A stretch of DNA of 64,000 bases from Proales similis. Its lineage: Eukaryota > Rotifera > Eurotatoria > Ploima > Proalidae. Below, piece by piece: positions 1 through 12,772 of the stretch. Below the pieces are notes generated by a model. It saw only the letters and a list, made by a program, of their open reading frames with translations. It ran no database searches and had not been told where the DNA came from. The stretch spans positions 2,356,001 through 2,420,000 of the forward strand of contig JAGVRJ010000004.1 in assembly GCA_019059635.1 (NCBI GenBank). The letters are read 5' to 3'. How positions within the stretch are numbered: position 1 is the stretch's first letter; each line of letters starts with the position of its first letter. The position numbers and the translations under genes were made by a program.

Positions 1-552
1 GCATCGAGTTGAAGAGCAGGGATTGTCATTGCACGGCTGATACATGCCAAGAGTGATGCAGTTGATTAGAATAATGAACATGCTGACGCGCTCGAACCAG
101 GGCGAGGTGATCATTTTAAGGCACCAGAAACGTGGCCTTGAGCTCTGCTTCAGATATTTGAACACAATCGGAACGTAGCCCGGAAAGAGCACTTGGTCGC
201 GATTCTGCTCGCCGTCCTCATCGTCGTCAGCGGCTTGATCGTCGCCGTAATCGACCGCGTCAGCTGACGCCACGTCTCCGTTCTCCTGCTCGTCACCGTC
301 GGCGTCACTGTCGTTTCTGTCGTCAAAAATCAGCTCGCTATTGCTAAGATCGGTTTGAGTTCGGCTTGAGAGATGGTCGGTGAGATCCAGCGACTTGAAC
401 GCTCCCTGATTGCTTCTTGATTCAGTTGTGAGCGTAGTTTGCCTCTGTCTGTGGCGGTTCATTCGGTTCGATTCGTTCAGAAAGGCCTTGCTTTCCTCTT
501 CTTCTTCATGCTCTTCTTGACTAAAATCGCATCGCGCTTTAGTAGGCTTCAT
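1..552 (-). CDS. CACNA1G/H/I: T-type voltage-gated calcium channel alpha1 subunit, N-terminal exon (partial)
   Basis: This is the first coding exon of a low-voltage-activated Cav3 calcium channel pore subunit, a plasma-membrane protein. The ATG is at 552-550 with an A at -3. The frame stays open for 184 codons to the window edge, so the gene continues to the left of base 1. Residues 1 to about 120 are poorly conserved and rich in Asp and Glu. From about residue 122 the sequence follows the Cav3 family closely: a block ending in WCLKM, then TSPWFERVSMFIILINCITL, which is the S1 helix of repeat I, then GMYQPC followed by a Cys-rich extracellular segment. The Cys pattern after S1 and the GMYQPC motif are typical of T-type rather than L- or N-type channels. 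The rest of repeat I and the other three repeats are not visible. I am confident of the family, less of which vertebrate paralogue it corresponds to. Confidence 0.9.
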   Translation of the reverse strand, partial: MKPTKARCDFSQEEHEEEEESKAFLNESNRMNRHRQRQTTLTTESRSNQGAFKSLDLTDHLSSRTQTDLSNSELIFDDRNDSDADGDEQENGDVASADAVDYGDDQAADDDEDGEQNRDQVLFPGYVPIVFKYLKQSSRPRFWCLKMITSPWFERVSMFIILINCITLGMYQPCNDNPCSSTRC

Positions 553-2187
553 ATTGACGGATGATGCTTGGAGACTCGTTTGCCCTGCATCACTGCATCG
601 TGCTCCAAATCAAAACGCTTGCGGTCTTTGTGTGGAAGCAACTCCGTTTCTCTCGCTTTCTATATTTGCACGCGCCAAACAAGAGAATTTTATTATAATC
701 TAGAAGATCGATTAAAAACTAAAGAATGCGAGTGAAACAAGCCGCCAGTTGTTTGCTTGCAGTTTCACACAACTGTGTTTGCTTTGCGTGAAATCACGCG
801 TAATAATGATGCGGAAATAAAGAGACCGTGTCCGGACAACAGGATATATGGCTTCAGTTTAATCGAAGCCAACAGCAGCAGAAGATCGACAGCAGTGTAG
901 GCGCGTATCAGGAGAATTACTGCCGTTTGAAATGAATTTGAAAATTGAGGCCACGAGGCGACGATCGACTTTTATTATTTTGCCTCTCTTTTTTTTTTTT
1001 TGTTGCAAGCTTCTCCTTTTTATCAAGGCCGAACATTGCACAGCACTCAACTCGACTCGACTTTGTTTCGAAATCGACACGACAAAGCTCTTGCGCACGT
1101 TGTTGTTGAGGCAGCGCTTCATCAAATGAACATTCATAGAGCCATGAAAGCAGACAATAGGCCTAAGACAATTAGATAAATGCTCATAATCATTAATAAG
1201 CGGAAATTTTCAAACTCGCTCGTGTAAGGCAACATGCCAAATTAAGTATGATTAATAACATGTACGCGCAAGAGAGAGCCCCGCAAGTTGAGTCTAAATT
1301 AATCTGCGCCGATTCAGTCGGGCAGAAAAATAGCCTTTTAATCACTCCCCGATGTGCACCTATGCTAAATTGCAGCGATTAGCCGCTTGAAATTAATTAA
1401 GATTGGCATTTAATGTAAAGACGGTTAATTTGGTCTGCCCGGCTTCAGCCTGGACGAATGAGTGCCTGAGCTCTTACTTAAAGTTACTGCTACCAGTGCT
1501 GCTGCTGCCGCAAATGGTTTTTGCGGCACTCTAGTTGTTGCACTATTGAGTGTATAATCAGGTGCCATATATACATACATACATATTTCTATCCAATAAG
1601 GCCACGCTCGCCTTATGAAATAGGCATTCAAAATAGATGCGTGTAAATATTAAGCAAATAGAAAATATCGCTAATTTCATTTGGCCGCCCTATGTCTGTA
1701 TGGGCGCTTGTGTGTGTGTGTCTGTGTGTGGGTGAGCAAGGGAGAGAAGAGGAGCTGAAGATTGAGATCGAAAAGCCAATGGGAACAAGTGAGCGAGAGG
1801 CAGCCGTTTGCCAGAGTCTAGAAGAATCATATGTCAGAGCAGCAATAGAACGGCAGCCAACATGGAGATATCTAGCAAACAAGAGTCGCGTAAATTAATT
1901 CTTAAAGGCAAACTTCTCTCTTCTCCTCCTAAAGTTTCTTTTCGGGTCTAATTTGTCGCTAGCCTGCAGGGCAATGTTGGTGCAATTGGTGTTAGAAAAG
2001 TTTACTCAACATGTCGCCCTTCATCTAATATATCGATAAATGTAATCTTGTAAAAACAAAATGGCCACGAAAGCGTCGAAGCAAAAATGATCGAGAGAAG
2101 TAAACTGGCGTCATAAAGGATGGCGGATGCGGCTTTGATGCCCATCACCAGCAGACCTGGCTTTTGAAGAGTGGCGCCCTATTAGTT

Positions 2188-2340
2188 GCTGTACCATCAT
2201 CATCATGATCATCATCATCGTCACTATCGGCATCATCACCGAGCACACTCATCAGCATGCTCATCGACTCTTTAATCAAAATCGCACTCAACACCATCAT
2301 CACCATTCAAACGGTCGTGAGCATCATCATCTTCATAATC
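2188..2340. repeat. Degenerate (ATC)n/(CAT)n-rich tract
   Basis: About 150 bp dominated by CAT and ATC trinucleotides with interruptions. It has no coding potential that I can recognise in any frame. Confidence 0.75.
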
Positions 2341-3100
2341 ACTCTGTTCGATATAAAAATTAGCGTCATCTAAATGAAACGCGATAATGAAGAACGATAT
2401 GAAATAGGAAGAGAGTGTTTGAAGAGCGTTAAAACAGACTGCGCCCGAATATGAAGCGACAAGCGGCTAATATAATTAGAAATTTGCTACTCAATAGCAC
2501 CTATCGTTACTCAAATAGACCTTTTATTGCCCTATGCGGTAACATTGCTTGTTTTGACTCATAAAAATATGCTCGTTGATATGATCTGTTATCAAGCCAA
2601 TTCGGCTCTTTTTTTTTCTCTCACTATCTGCTTTCCAGACGGTCCTAAGCTATTCACTTAATAAAATTGACAAATGAATATAATGCCAGATGGCCTTAAA
2701 TTTAATCCAGAGTTGTGTCTATTTAATAGCTATTTTGGCACAGAACTGCATAAAAATGAAAACATTGAAAGCCACAAAAATATGCAATTCAATTCCGATT
2801 GATGATGAGATGATGGCGTTCGTGGTGGTGATGGTGGTAATGCTAATCGATTCCGCTGAAAAACAAGTTATCAGACGAATGAAGCTTCACAAGCTGAGTG
2901 GGGCTCTGGCAGAATCAAACGAGACAGGCATGCAAGCCCAAAAAGCGAGACCTATGGCTCAAGTGACCGAATCGTGAGAGGGGAGCGTAAATATCAGCGT
3001 TTTTGTTCGTGTTCAATATGAGTCCAAATTACGCCAGATATCAATTCGACTGGTTTCATCTGGATACGATGGCTGCATTATTTTGCTTTTCCTTCACACA

Positions 3101-3120
3101 CTCTCTCTCTCTCTCTCTCT
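3101..3120. repeat. (CT)n microsatellite
   Basis: An uninterrupted run of ten CT dinucleotides within intergenic DNA. Similar but shorter CT or AG runs recur across the window. Confidence 0.9.
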
Positions 3121-6100
3121 GACGCGCTAACTAGTTGGCTCACTAGCACTAGCCCTTGTAGTTTTCTCGTTTTTTCTTCTTTTTTTTTGTTGATTTTGGA
3201 ATCTCGGCAGGCCATAAGCTGCCCTAATCATGAATCGAGCTTTTAGTTAGATAAACAAAGATGAGGCCAACACAAGTCGAAGTGAAAGCAAGAAAAAAAA
3301 AACTCTGATGCTAGAAAAATTGAGAAGAATGCAAGGCGAAAGCAAAAAGAACTAGAGGCTACGGCAGTGATGCATGGAAAGCAAGAGCACCTGCTTTCAA
3401 TTGATTGATCGATTCGCGTTTGATCGCTGCTGCTTGCCTATTTGATCGCACCAGACCTTATTGATTAAATAGATAAGTGCAGCATGAAAGCAGAAAGAAA
3501 AATAGGGGCAAAGTGCCGCGTGGATTATGGTAATGAGCCCGAGTCGTGTCTTGAGCTCAGGCTCTTGTGTAATATTAAGCAAAATAAATGATTATTTTAA
3601 TTGAATTTAAGACCTGGCCGTTGACATCATCCTGGCCTGATAGCGTGATTCTAAAACCGATTTCAATCAATCATCTATGCCCTCCATTTCTCATGTTTTT
3701 ACCCTTTTGCCTTTTTACTCTATGGCTTTGCTCACACGCACATCGAACAGACTACCGTGGCTCTGAACGCGTTCACGCACTCGGCCCGCCTGCTTTGCCT
3801 ATCTTGGCTAATTTGAATTAATTGTGATTGTGTCGTCTTACTTACTTCACGTTCATTGGTATTGTCAGCGCGCAGCACACGCACCTTAATACTTTGCAAT
3901 TTCTCATCATCATCATGTCAAACGTATCGTGGATGAATGCAATATGCCTCTGCAAGTCGAATAAGAAGAATAGAGAAATATATATATAGAGAGAGAGAGA
4001 GAGAGGAAGAGAGTGAGAGCAAATTTTCCATATTGAGGAAGTAGGCAAACAAGAGTGAGAAAGACAGAGAGCAAGAGCGACGAAGAAAAAATTCGACGAT
4101 CGATATTTCGCTAGCAGCACACTTGAAATTAATTTACCGCCCTGCGACTCCAATTCGGCGTGATGAGTGCCAGCACAGCCGCCATCACATAATAATAACT
4201 AGCTAGAATTATAAAACGATTAGTCGAGAAGCATTTAAGCAGAATTTTAATGGAAATAATTGAATTCACCAACAGAGCATGCAGCACTCTGGGCGGCCAC
4301 AGGGACAACAATGCGGCCAAGACGACGGTGGTTGCAGGACGCGCGTCTAAAGATATGTCCCTCGCGTCGGTGGGGTATTCTCACTCTCCTCTGAGAACGG
4401 AATTAAATACTCTGGACTTGTTCTCATTAACTAAGTTACTCTGAACTTAACCGATTGTCCAAGTTCAATTAAACTGAGCGATTAAATTGCTTCCATCGTC
4501 CACCATTTCTTTTCCTATTTGCTCCATTCAGCGGCTTTTCTCATTCTCACTCACTCACTCACTGACACACACACAGAACACAGAAAACAAGGCAGAAATT
4601 GATGAAAATCGTGAGAAGCAAGCGCTCGAAACAATGCCAGTCGATTTAGAATTGAACGAAAACACCTTCATTCCTTCCTCCTCCTCCTCCTACTTCTCAT
4701 ATTGTTCTTTTTTGGCTCTCTTTTCTTCGCTCAATTAAATGGGCTCCGAAGAAAACAAAAAAAAATAATAGAACGTCAAGCCGGGTAATAAAAGAAATAA
4801 TAATAGAAATGAAATAAAATTCAACTTTTTAAAGCTCACTCCGGGTTGCTTTTTTAATAAAAATTGAGCGACGATCAAACGGGCAAAAAAGCATCGTTGG
4901 TGTATCGATTTTTCTCTTCTTCTTGTTCTTCTCCTCTAATTTTCGTATATTCTGCGCCAAACAACGAGCTCGGGCAGATTTTCAGCTTCTTGTTTTCGTC
5001 AAATAGACGAAAGCACTTGCGCGCTCACGGAAGCGAAGCATAACGCTTGTTTAATTAACTTCCGTATAGAACAATTTAGAAGTGCACCGTTTCTCATCAA
5101 GCGAGAATAACATGAGCGTCAACCGCGAAGCCAAATCGTTTGACTCAAACCTGATCGCTAATGTAAAATAACTGTTCGACAATCCAGTAAAAGCAAACAG
5201 TTTAAATAAATGTTTCCATTCAATTTACTGGCTTCAGATTGTGAGAGGGAAAGGCGTTTAGACTAGAAACGTCGGCCCACCAGCTACTCGGCTTGTGCCA
5301 CTCAGCCAGCTTTGACGCTTGACTAGTCGGCCGGCCAATTTCGCCTGCCTTTATTTTGAGCATTGAGCGACTTTCACTCGAGCCTAATTTCCGACCAATT
5401 GCCCTAATCCAGCATTCGCATCCACTTCTTTCTCATCTGCAAGTCCTTTTCTTGATCAGACTGACGCCTGCCTAATAAGTTCTTTTACAGACCGTTAGCA
5501 GGGCCTTGAGGGCGGGAAAATGTGGCACTTCCGTGGCTTCAGGAGAACGTCTGCTAAAGAAATTAATTGAAAAATGAGACACACCACTGATCAAGCCACG
5601 ATTGGCGCCCGGTTTAAACCGCAGTCGAGAAGACAGTTTCGAGGAGGCAGGAAGAAGCAATTTTTTTCCTTCACAGAAGCACTCAAAGGCGGAATTTCTG
5701 AATGGGGCCGATACAAACAAACATAGCCTATCCTTGCATGTAGGCAATTTAGGTATTCAAATTTCTTTCTTTTCTTTATCTCATAACGGCGATATTTACG
5801 TTTCTCAAATGCGCACGAGATCAGCATCATCTAATTTCACCCAAGCCCTGTCAGTTTTTCAATTCTAATTACTTTCATTCTGTCCGTTCTGAAAATCTTG
5901 AAAATAAATTCTCGACGACTTTGACGACAATCTCTGATAAACTGGACAATTGTGCAAGCATGGGCAGATAACAGATCAGCTTTGAAAATTTACTCGAATA
6001 AACGAGCTCGGCTTAAGAGCAAGATCTCAGCTCAAGAGACATATGAGCTGTTAGGCACGCTATCGAGCTGCTTCAATTGAAAGCTCCCTGGCGATTTTTG

Positions 6101-7788
6101 CGATCATAGAGGATCATTTCAAATTGCAAAGATCATTCCGCCGAGAATTCAAAATCTGACGAGCCAAGTCGAGTTGTAATAACTCAAGTTAGACAGAGGC
6201 ATGACAAAGACCGACACACAGACAGACATATTGTGCCTGCAGGCATTTATCCCTTTGGTTGTTGATTAGACGAGACAGTCTTAAGAGTGCAGTAATTACG
6301 ACCCAGACAAGGTGAGTCGGCTGGCAATCTGTTGAGTTTTCCCAAATTCAAACTTGAATCAGCGATCTTGTTGAGGTGCTGAATGTTTGATGAAGAGTAT
6401 CGATCCGTAATTGTGCTCTTCAAACCGATCCAACGAGTAGAGACCTCAAGCACTCGAGACTCGAGTTCTTGCGATTTGTCTATTTATTTTATTTGCGCAA
6501 AATGGAATCGAAACGGCCAGAATCGAGCTGAAACTGGCACTAATAAATAAATTACAGCATTCGACGAAAGCTTTCTCGCCCCTTTTTAATCGCCAATGAT
6601 AAGACGAGCAAAAATTGCTGGCAAATGTGTGCATGCCGAGCGTGTGCAAGCAGATCAAGTCAATGCGAGACACCAGCATCTATTAAAATGCTCCAGAATA
6701 GTAATTGAGGCACTGCATCGAGTGGGCGATTAAATGCGTAGTCTATGCCAGTGTATTGATCCCTCTCTCTCTCTCTCACTCTCTTTTTCTCTGCCCCGCC
6801 TGTTGGTGCATCCAAGTTTCTCAACTGAGCGATCCAACCTTTCTTTGTTTCTTTCCCTCTCTAACGTTCTGTTCGTACTCTACAGACGTGTTTTGTTTCC
6901 GTTCTGACTCTGCCGCTTTATTTTGCCCTCATTGCCAATGCGATTGCATCTTCTTTGTATTCCCAATTCTATTTTTAGTCCTATTTTAGCATTTCGAATC
7001 AATGTACGATTTATCAGGTCTAACGGCTCGAGCCATCCAACCAGGCAAATTTACAATGTGCGCCAGTCTGATTAATTAGAGGCAGGCTCGACAGCATCAA
7101 TCATACGCCTGTTTACTTTCATACCATAAATCTTATACTTCAATATAAATGTATTTATATTATATAAAAAATGCAATGCCCATCATAAAGTGAAATAATC
7201 AATGAAAAGGCTTAAAGAAAAAAGAGGCATCTCCCTCTAAGTGAGGCATTGAGAATTTTGCCAATTGTTCCCCATGAACGCTCGTCGTCTCACATTTATC
7301 GAACTGCCATAATCATCGCGTCAACTGAGCTAGCTCAATAAAGAGCGACTAACTTTTGCATCAGACGCCCGCTCAAGCGTCCTTCGTTGGTTTCCGAATT
7401 TTATTGTCGCGCGTAGTTAGACATTTATGGCGTATTGCACATTACGCTCGTCTTTCTCTCCCTCTCTCTCTCTCTTCAATCCGCTTCTGTTCGACTCTTT
7501 TGCAGCCGGAAAACACTTTCTCGGCGCGTCTAGAGACCTTGGTTCTCTTTCCAGCTCGCTGTTTCCGCTCGCCTCTTCAATTCTTTCTTTCGTTTGGTTG
7601 CTGTTCACTCAGTGACTCTCTTTCTTTTCTTTGTTCTGCTCAACACCTCAACTATTGATTTGAGAGCGGGCAAATGTGTCGCCTTTCGAAAAACAGAGAA
7701 ATTCAATAAAAACGAAGCAGAGAGCGCAAGGCCTTTGATTCTTTCAGATATTTATGGAACTTCAAATGCGTGCCAAAAGCCATCACCG

Positions 7789-10700
7789 ATGAACACCATA
7801 AGCGAGGCTTCATTTGACGAGGGTAGCGAGCCCTTGAGCGTTCATCCGGTTAAGTTCGTACCCAATTCTACATTCCCGATTGAAGGTAGAGCTCTCTTTT
7901 TCACTTCCTATTCAACTCGTCTCTTTCTTTCTCTGCCTCCTTTCGTTTTTTGCCTCTTCTCTTTGCCTTGAACTACATTTGGCCTCTTAAAATCGCATGA
8001 ATTTAATCGAACTGTCGTTTCACAGAAGCCAGCAATCACAAGTCATCGTCATCCTCGCTGCCAATTGAGTTGTACAACTTCTCGAATCAATGCAGCTGCT
8101 CAGGTCGACGCATGTCTACTTCGGCGCCCTATTCGACGTCGGCCATGAATCTGAGTCAAGAAGACGACAACAATCTCCACTCTGATTGCAAAGAAGCCAA
8201 CTCAACGCAAGATTCCCAAGTGCTGCTCGCCTATGCAACGCCGCTTCTACGCAAGAATGCGCTCAAGTTTGGCAATATCCGACGATTTAATTCTTCGATC
8301 ATGAACGAATCGTTGTCCAATACGACAAGCAAAGTGTAAGGCTTTCTACTTTTGGATTTTTTTTTTCATTTGCCTGGTTCACGAGCCTGAAAAGCCGCTT
8401 CTCGTCGGCGAGCTCACTCACGCGTCCATCCCCAAGTAATTAAATGCACGTGAATGCACATGCGTTCACATTTGCATTGGACAAAGTCGGTCAAATTCAA
8501 GTATTTTATTCTTCTATTTTGATTAATAGGGGGCCAACTAAAATTAGGTTGTTGTTGACGCCTGATATGTGATTGACCTAAGCGCACAAACCGTTGTCTC
8601 AATTTCGCTTCTTCAAGCCTCCTTACTCGTCTCTTTTCAATATTTGAAAAAAAAAAATTTCAATTTTCAGGGGATCGAAGACGCCCGAGCGAAAGGCGAA
8701 TTCGCACTTGAACGATCAACAGCTGAACCAAGACTCTCGTTCGAGCAGCGAAAACATGTCACAGCTTAAGTCGGCCACATACACGCAGCCGGAGAGATGG
8801 CGCGCTCTGAAACTGGCGCTGAGGAAGCGAACCCAATCGCCAGCTCCGTTAGACAGCAAAATAAAATCGGCCGCCAGCTCGCCTATCCAGCAGTCACAAC
8901 AGCAAGCCAACGAGCTGACAGACACCAAGAAGAGTCCGTCCGGTATTCTTCAGCGCATTGGTGAAAATCTTAGCGGGCAGAAAACACTCGGTAAGGACGA
9001 CGCCCATTGGCCTTTGGCCACTCTTAGGTCAAAAATTGACGCTAAACTACGATTCATGGTTGACATAGGCAAACGACGTAACACCATATCGACAATTGGC
9101 CAAGATCAGCTGGAGGGTGCAGCTGAAACGTTGGCCTGTTCACACGCATGCTCCGACCACAATTTCAAGTCTCTTGAGACCAGCCCGGCTCAGTCAGTTG
9201 GCGGTAGATTGAAATCTTGCGCTCTTCTCGCAATCCATCTCTACACCTTCTCCTTCCAACAGACATATTCGATGCGATTGAAAGCGAACGAATAGACTTG
9301 GTGCGGCAACTTCTCACAACTGATCCCGCAACTGCACAAAGGTTTGATTTAAAAAAAAAAATTGAAGGCAAGCCGGCCGCATGCTGATTGTGGCTATCTC
9401 AGACTAGACGTGGACTCGTTCGGAGTGCTCGAGTTGGCATTGATGACCAATAACGCCGAACTGATCGAGACTGTTCTCCAGAGTGTGGCCGTCGATCAAA
9501 GTAGGCATTCGTCCACTTTAGATTTCTTCATTGTATTTACGTTTACATGCTCTAGTCGATCCATGGCAACGATCGGACATGATATGCGCTCAATTAATGA
9601 AGGTCAACGCCGAGCTTGCCGATTTACTCAAGTCAATGAACTTTGATCGATTCGACTCAAACGAAATTCGAGTAATTGACTTTCAATCGGAAATTTTCTT
9701 CTTTTGAAATGAGCATTCACGATTGTGTAGAGATACGAGCGCATGTTGTCGCAGTTCGAAAAGCGGCTCAAGCGATTGAACAAAATGAAGCAAACGTTCG
9801 AACAAGCGCAAACACCGGACGAGCCGGCGCTGGCTGAGCTTCAGGTCGCCGGACCAACCAGCCTATTGGTGCATGTGGTTGAGCCCAGACGAACCGGCAG
9901 CGCCCATGTCTACAAGTGTCTAGGTAGCGGCGCTTAAAAATTGCTTTGCCTCGATTATTTCGATCAAACGGCAATCAAGTCGAGTGGAGCGTTTGTGAAC
10001 GCTTCAGCTCAGTCGCAGGCAAGCAGCTGAGCTCGTTCAGGGGCGACAAGACGTTTTGCATAGAAAACCTTCAGTCGGCTCAAAAGTACTTCGTTCGAGT
10101 GAGCTGCGCAAACCTGAAAGGCTTCGGGCCATTCAAAGCGACCTCGCCAGCCTATGCGGTGCCCAGCAGTAAGCTCTTCACTTCTAGCATGTTCGCACGT
10201 GGCATATTATTGACTTTTCAATTTCAAGCTTGGCACCAGTCTGAACTTGTAGCTGATAAACATCGTCGAAGAAACGAGGCGCTGGCCAAACTCCAGTCAG
10301 ATATTCAACTATCCAAGCAGAACGCCGAGTTTGTGATTGTAAAAGGTATTTTTCCAATTTGACTCAATCGGGCCACTCATACTGAGACCAATCAAAAAAA
10401 GACACGAGCCACATGCAAAAGCTAGGCGGACAGCAGAGAAAAAACGGAATGAAGCGAAATCTTAAGGCGCTATTCTCAATGGCTATGATAAGCAATTCAA
10501 TCTATTCAGGCAGCGGCCGCACAGCCCTGGGATCGAGCAAGTTCGCCCGGCAGCTTAAGAAGTATGCCTCTTCTTTGTGACTTTTACGCTCGTGGTTTAA
10601 CTCGCTTTGAAACTCCTCGCTTTGATTAGATGCTCCTCTTACTTGGTGACATTGTTCTACAACGAGCAGCAAATACTCATCAACAGCTCGGATCATTTGC

Positions 10701-12772
10701 CGATTATTGAAATCGACGAGAACTATTCAACTCAAACGGTCAACCTTGATCTCCAGTTCCTAATCAAAGTAGACCACTCTTCTCGTTTAAAGCTCAAATA
10801 ATTTGCTGAGATTGAAAATTTGCAGGCCAGCTTTGATTGGAGCAAGGCGAACGAGCTGAAGCAAACCATGGAGCAAACAATCGACACGCAGCATTTACGC
10901 TTTCGCTATTTGCTTATGTGCGCCATAAAACAAATGCAAAGCATCATCGAATCGGTTGATTTGGGCCGCGTTTATTACAAGCCGATTAGACATCCGAACG
11001 GCACCACGTTCTTCGTCACTGTCAAACAAGTGGTAGACTGCTCGCTCGCTTCGCACATGAAGCTGGCTGACTTGAGTCGATTCAACGAGCGTTCAAGTTT
11101 GCCACTCGACAATCAGGAAATGGACCAGGCGTGTCTCCTCAAGCGGCTTAAGTTGATCAAGCAGTTCGACGAGAACTGCAATTCCAGTTTGAAACGAGGC
11201 CTTTATGTGGCCTATCTTCAGATACGCTCGAGCATCGAGGTGCTTAAGATTATGGTGTGCAACTCACGACCGAACATGCTTCCTTGCCGTATGATCCGCT
11301 CCAACCCGAATGTGTCAAAGTGAGCGCTCGTCCATCTACCCAAATTCAATTCTCTAATCCTTTTGGTTCGAACAGAGACGAATGGGACAGCGTGAAGGCA
11401 GTTTGTGATGATCGACAAGGATCGAGCAACGTGGACTTGAATTTCATTTCAAATTTGGCCAACACTCTTGAGCAGCTATGCAGCGATCTGGGTAAGCTAG
11501 TGGTAAAGATCGCCAATGCCGAGCAATTGCCGCCATTTTGGCCCCATAGGACTAGACAAGGAGTGTCGAGACGGCTTGCGCTTGGTTTGCAAAGAGCCAA
11601 TCGAAATCAACGAGAACATTTCGCTCATACTTGCCTGTCAGCCGTCAGATCAGATTTGCATCACAACTTCGAATACGAGCGGCGCTGCGGGCGACTCTGA
11701 CGAAGAGGAAAGCAGCTCGTCCTATTTCATCGACTCATCTCCGTTCATGTTCATCCCCGTGCAAGTGTTCGAGGCGCTCAATCTGTTTGCGCATGACCAC
11801 AAGTTTGTTCGCGACTACGCTCTCTTGTCGCTTAGAATTGAAATTGAAAACCTGGCGTGTAACCAGTACAGCCGCGAAGCGTTTGTGGCGGACGATATCG
11901 ACAACTCAAAACGAATCGGCTCGCTGTTGTCAAGCTATCAGAAGCGAATGGACGAGCTGTGGAAAGAGTCGCGCTGGGTTGTTCAAGCGATTAATTACGC
12001 TCGAGAAAAGCCGGCGTCGACGAGCGGCCCAAGCTCATCTCCGTCAATAATTCGCTTTGCAACTTTCTGTGCCAATTTCGCCCAAATCAAATCGCTTCAA
12101 TCTTGCCAGGAGACGAACAAAAAAGCGTTGGATCAAGTAGAGCGTGCGTTCAAACTCGTCGAGTTGACGAACGCGCTCGAACGAATTAAGGCGCGCAAAG
12201 CGGATCAAAAGTCAGAGACAGAGACGCGCTGTGGCTACTGCGTGAGAAACTGCGCCGATCAACTGCGCGATCAAGAAGACGAGACCACCAGTCTTGTCAG
12301 CCGCTTGTTCGTCTCGCCTCCTTCTTCAGCCTCGTCGCCGAGCACAGTCGACGTTGAGTGCAAGCTCGAGCCGTGCTCGTTTTCCGTGCAATCGGCCGAC
12401 TCGGCAATATCGCTTCGGTCGAGTCTATCAAACTTGTCGTCCAACGACCCGGCGCGCACTCTTCTCGTTCGTGTCGACTTTGAGACCGAGCTCAAAATCG
12501 GCTTGTGCTTTGAGTGTACGATTACCAGTCGAACAACAGTGAACGATCTTATTGTCCAAGTGAGTCGTCGACTGCAGACGTTTGTTCACGCGTTCAAAAA
12601 CGATCGAACGGAGAGCGAGCGCAATATAGCACAAGTGACAACTGGCTCGGCATATTGCCTGGTCGCGCTTGCCGAGGACGGTCTCGAAAAGGTATTGCCT
12701 CAAAGTTGCGTGCTCAGCGCGGCCAAAGAGCCCTGGCATCGTCGCGAGCTTTTTTTACGAAAGATCGAGTGA
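7789..12772 (+). CDS. wake (ANKFN1): Wide awake / ANKFN1: ankyrin-repeat and fibronectin-III protein
   Basis: Homologue of Drosophila Wide awake, a cytoplasmic protein that links the circadian clock to neuronal excitability, and of vertebrate ANKFN1. I model 14 exons: 7789-7885, 8026-8335, 8671-9203, 9263-9341, 9403-9500, 9556-9671, 9731-9923, 9980-10168, 10229-10345, 10402-10561, 10630-10768, 10826-11319, 11376-11491 and 11550-12772. They sum to 3864 nt (1287 residues) with compatible phases, and all introns are GT-AG. The order is a Ser-rich N-terminus, ankyrin-like helices around exons 4-6, a basic coiled segment (RYERMLSQFEKRLKRL), one fibronectin-III domain in exons 7-8, a long conserved ANKFN1-specific region, and a C-terminal Ras-association-like segment. 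The ATG at 7789 is the first good in-frame start, but an upstream exon is possible. Poly(A) signals lie at 12885-12894. Confidence 0.88.

Larger units (their letters stand above)
553..7788. other. Gene-poor intergenic region with microsatellites
   Basis: About 7.2 kb in which I see no convincing coding exon. It separates the minus-strand calcium channel from the plus-strand wide awake gene, whose 5' ends face each other, so promoters and untranslated exons of both probably lie here. Short ORFs exist but encode low-complexity or composition-driven peptides. Visible landmarks are a (TG)n tract near 1710, an (ATC)n-rich stretch at about 2190-2340, a (CT)10 run at 3101-3120, pyrimidine-rich tracts near 6760 and 7460, and an AT-rich block with several TATA-like strings at about 7140-7175. 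It could also hold non-coding RNAs that cannot be recognised by eye. Confidence 0.5.
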
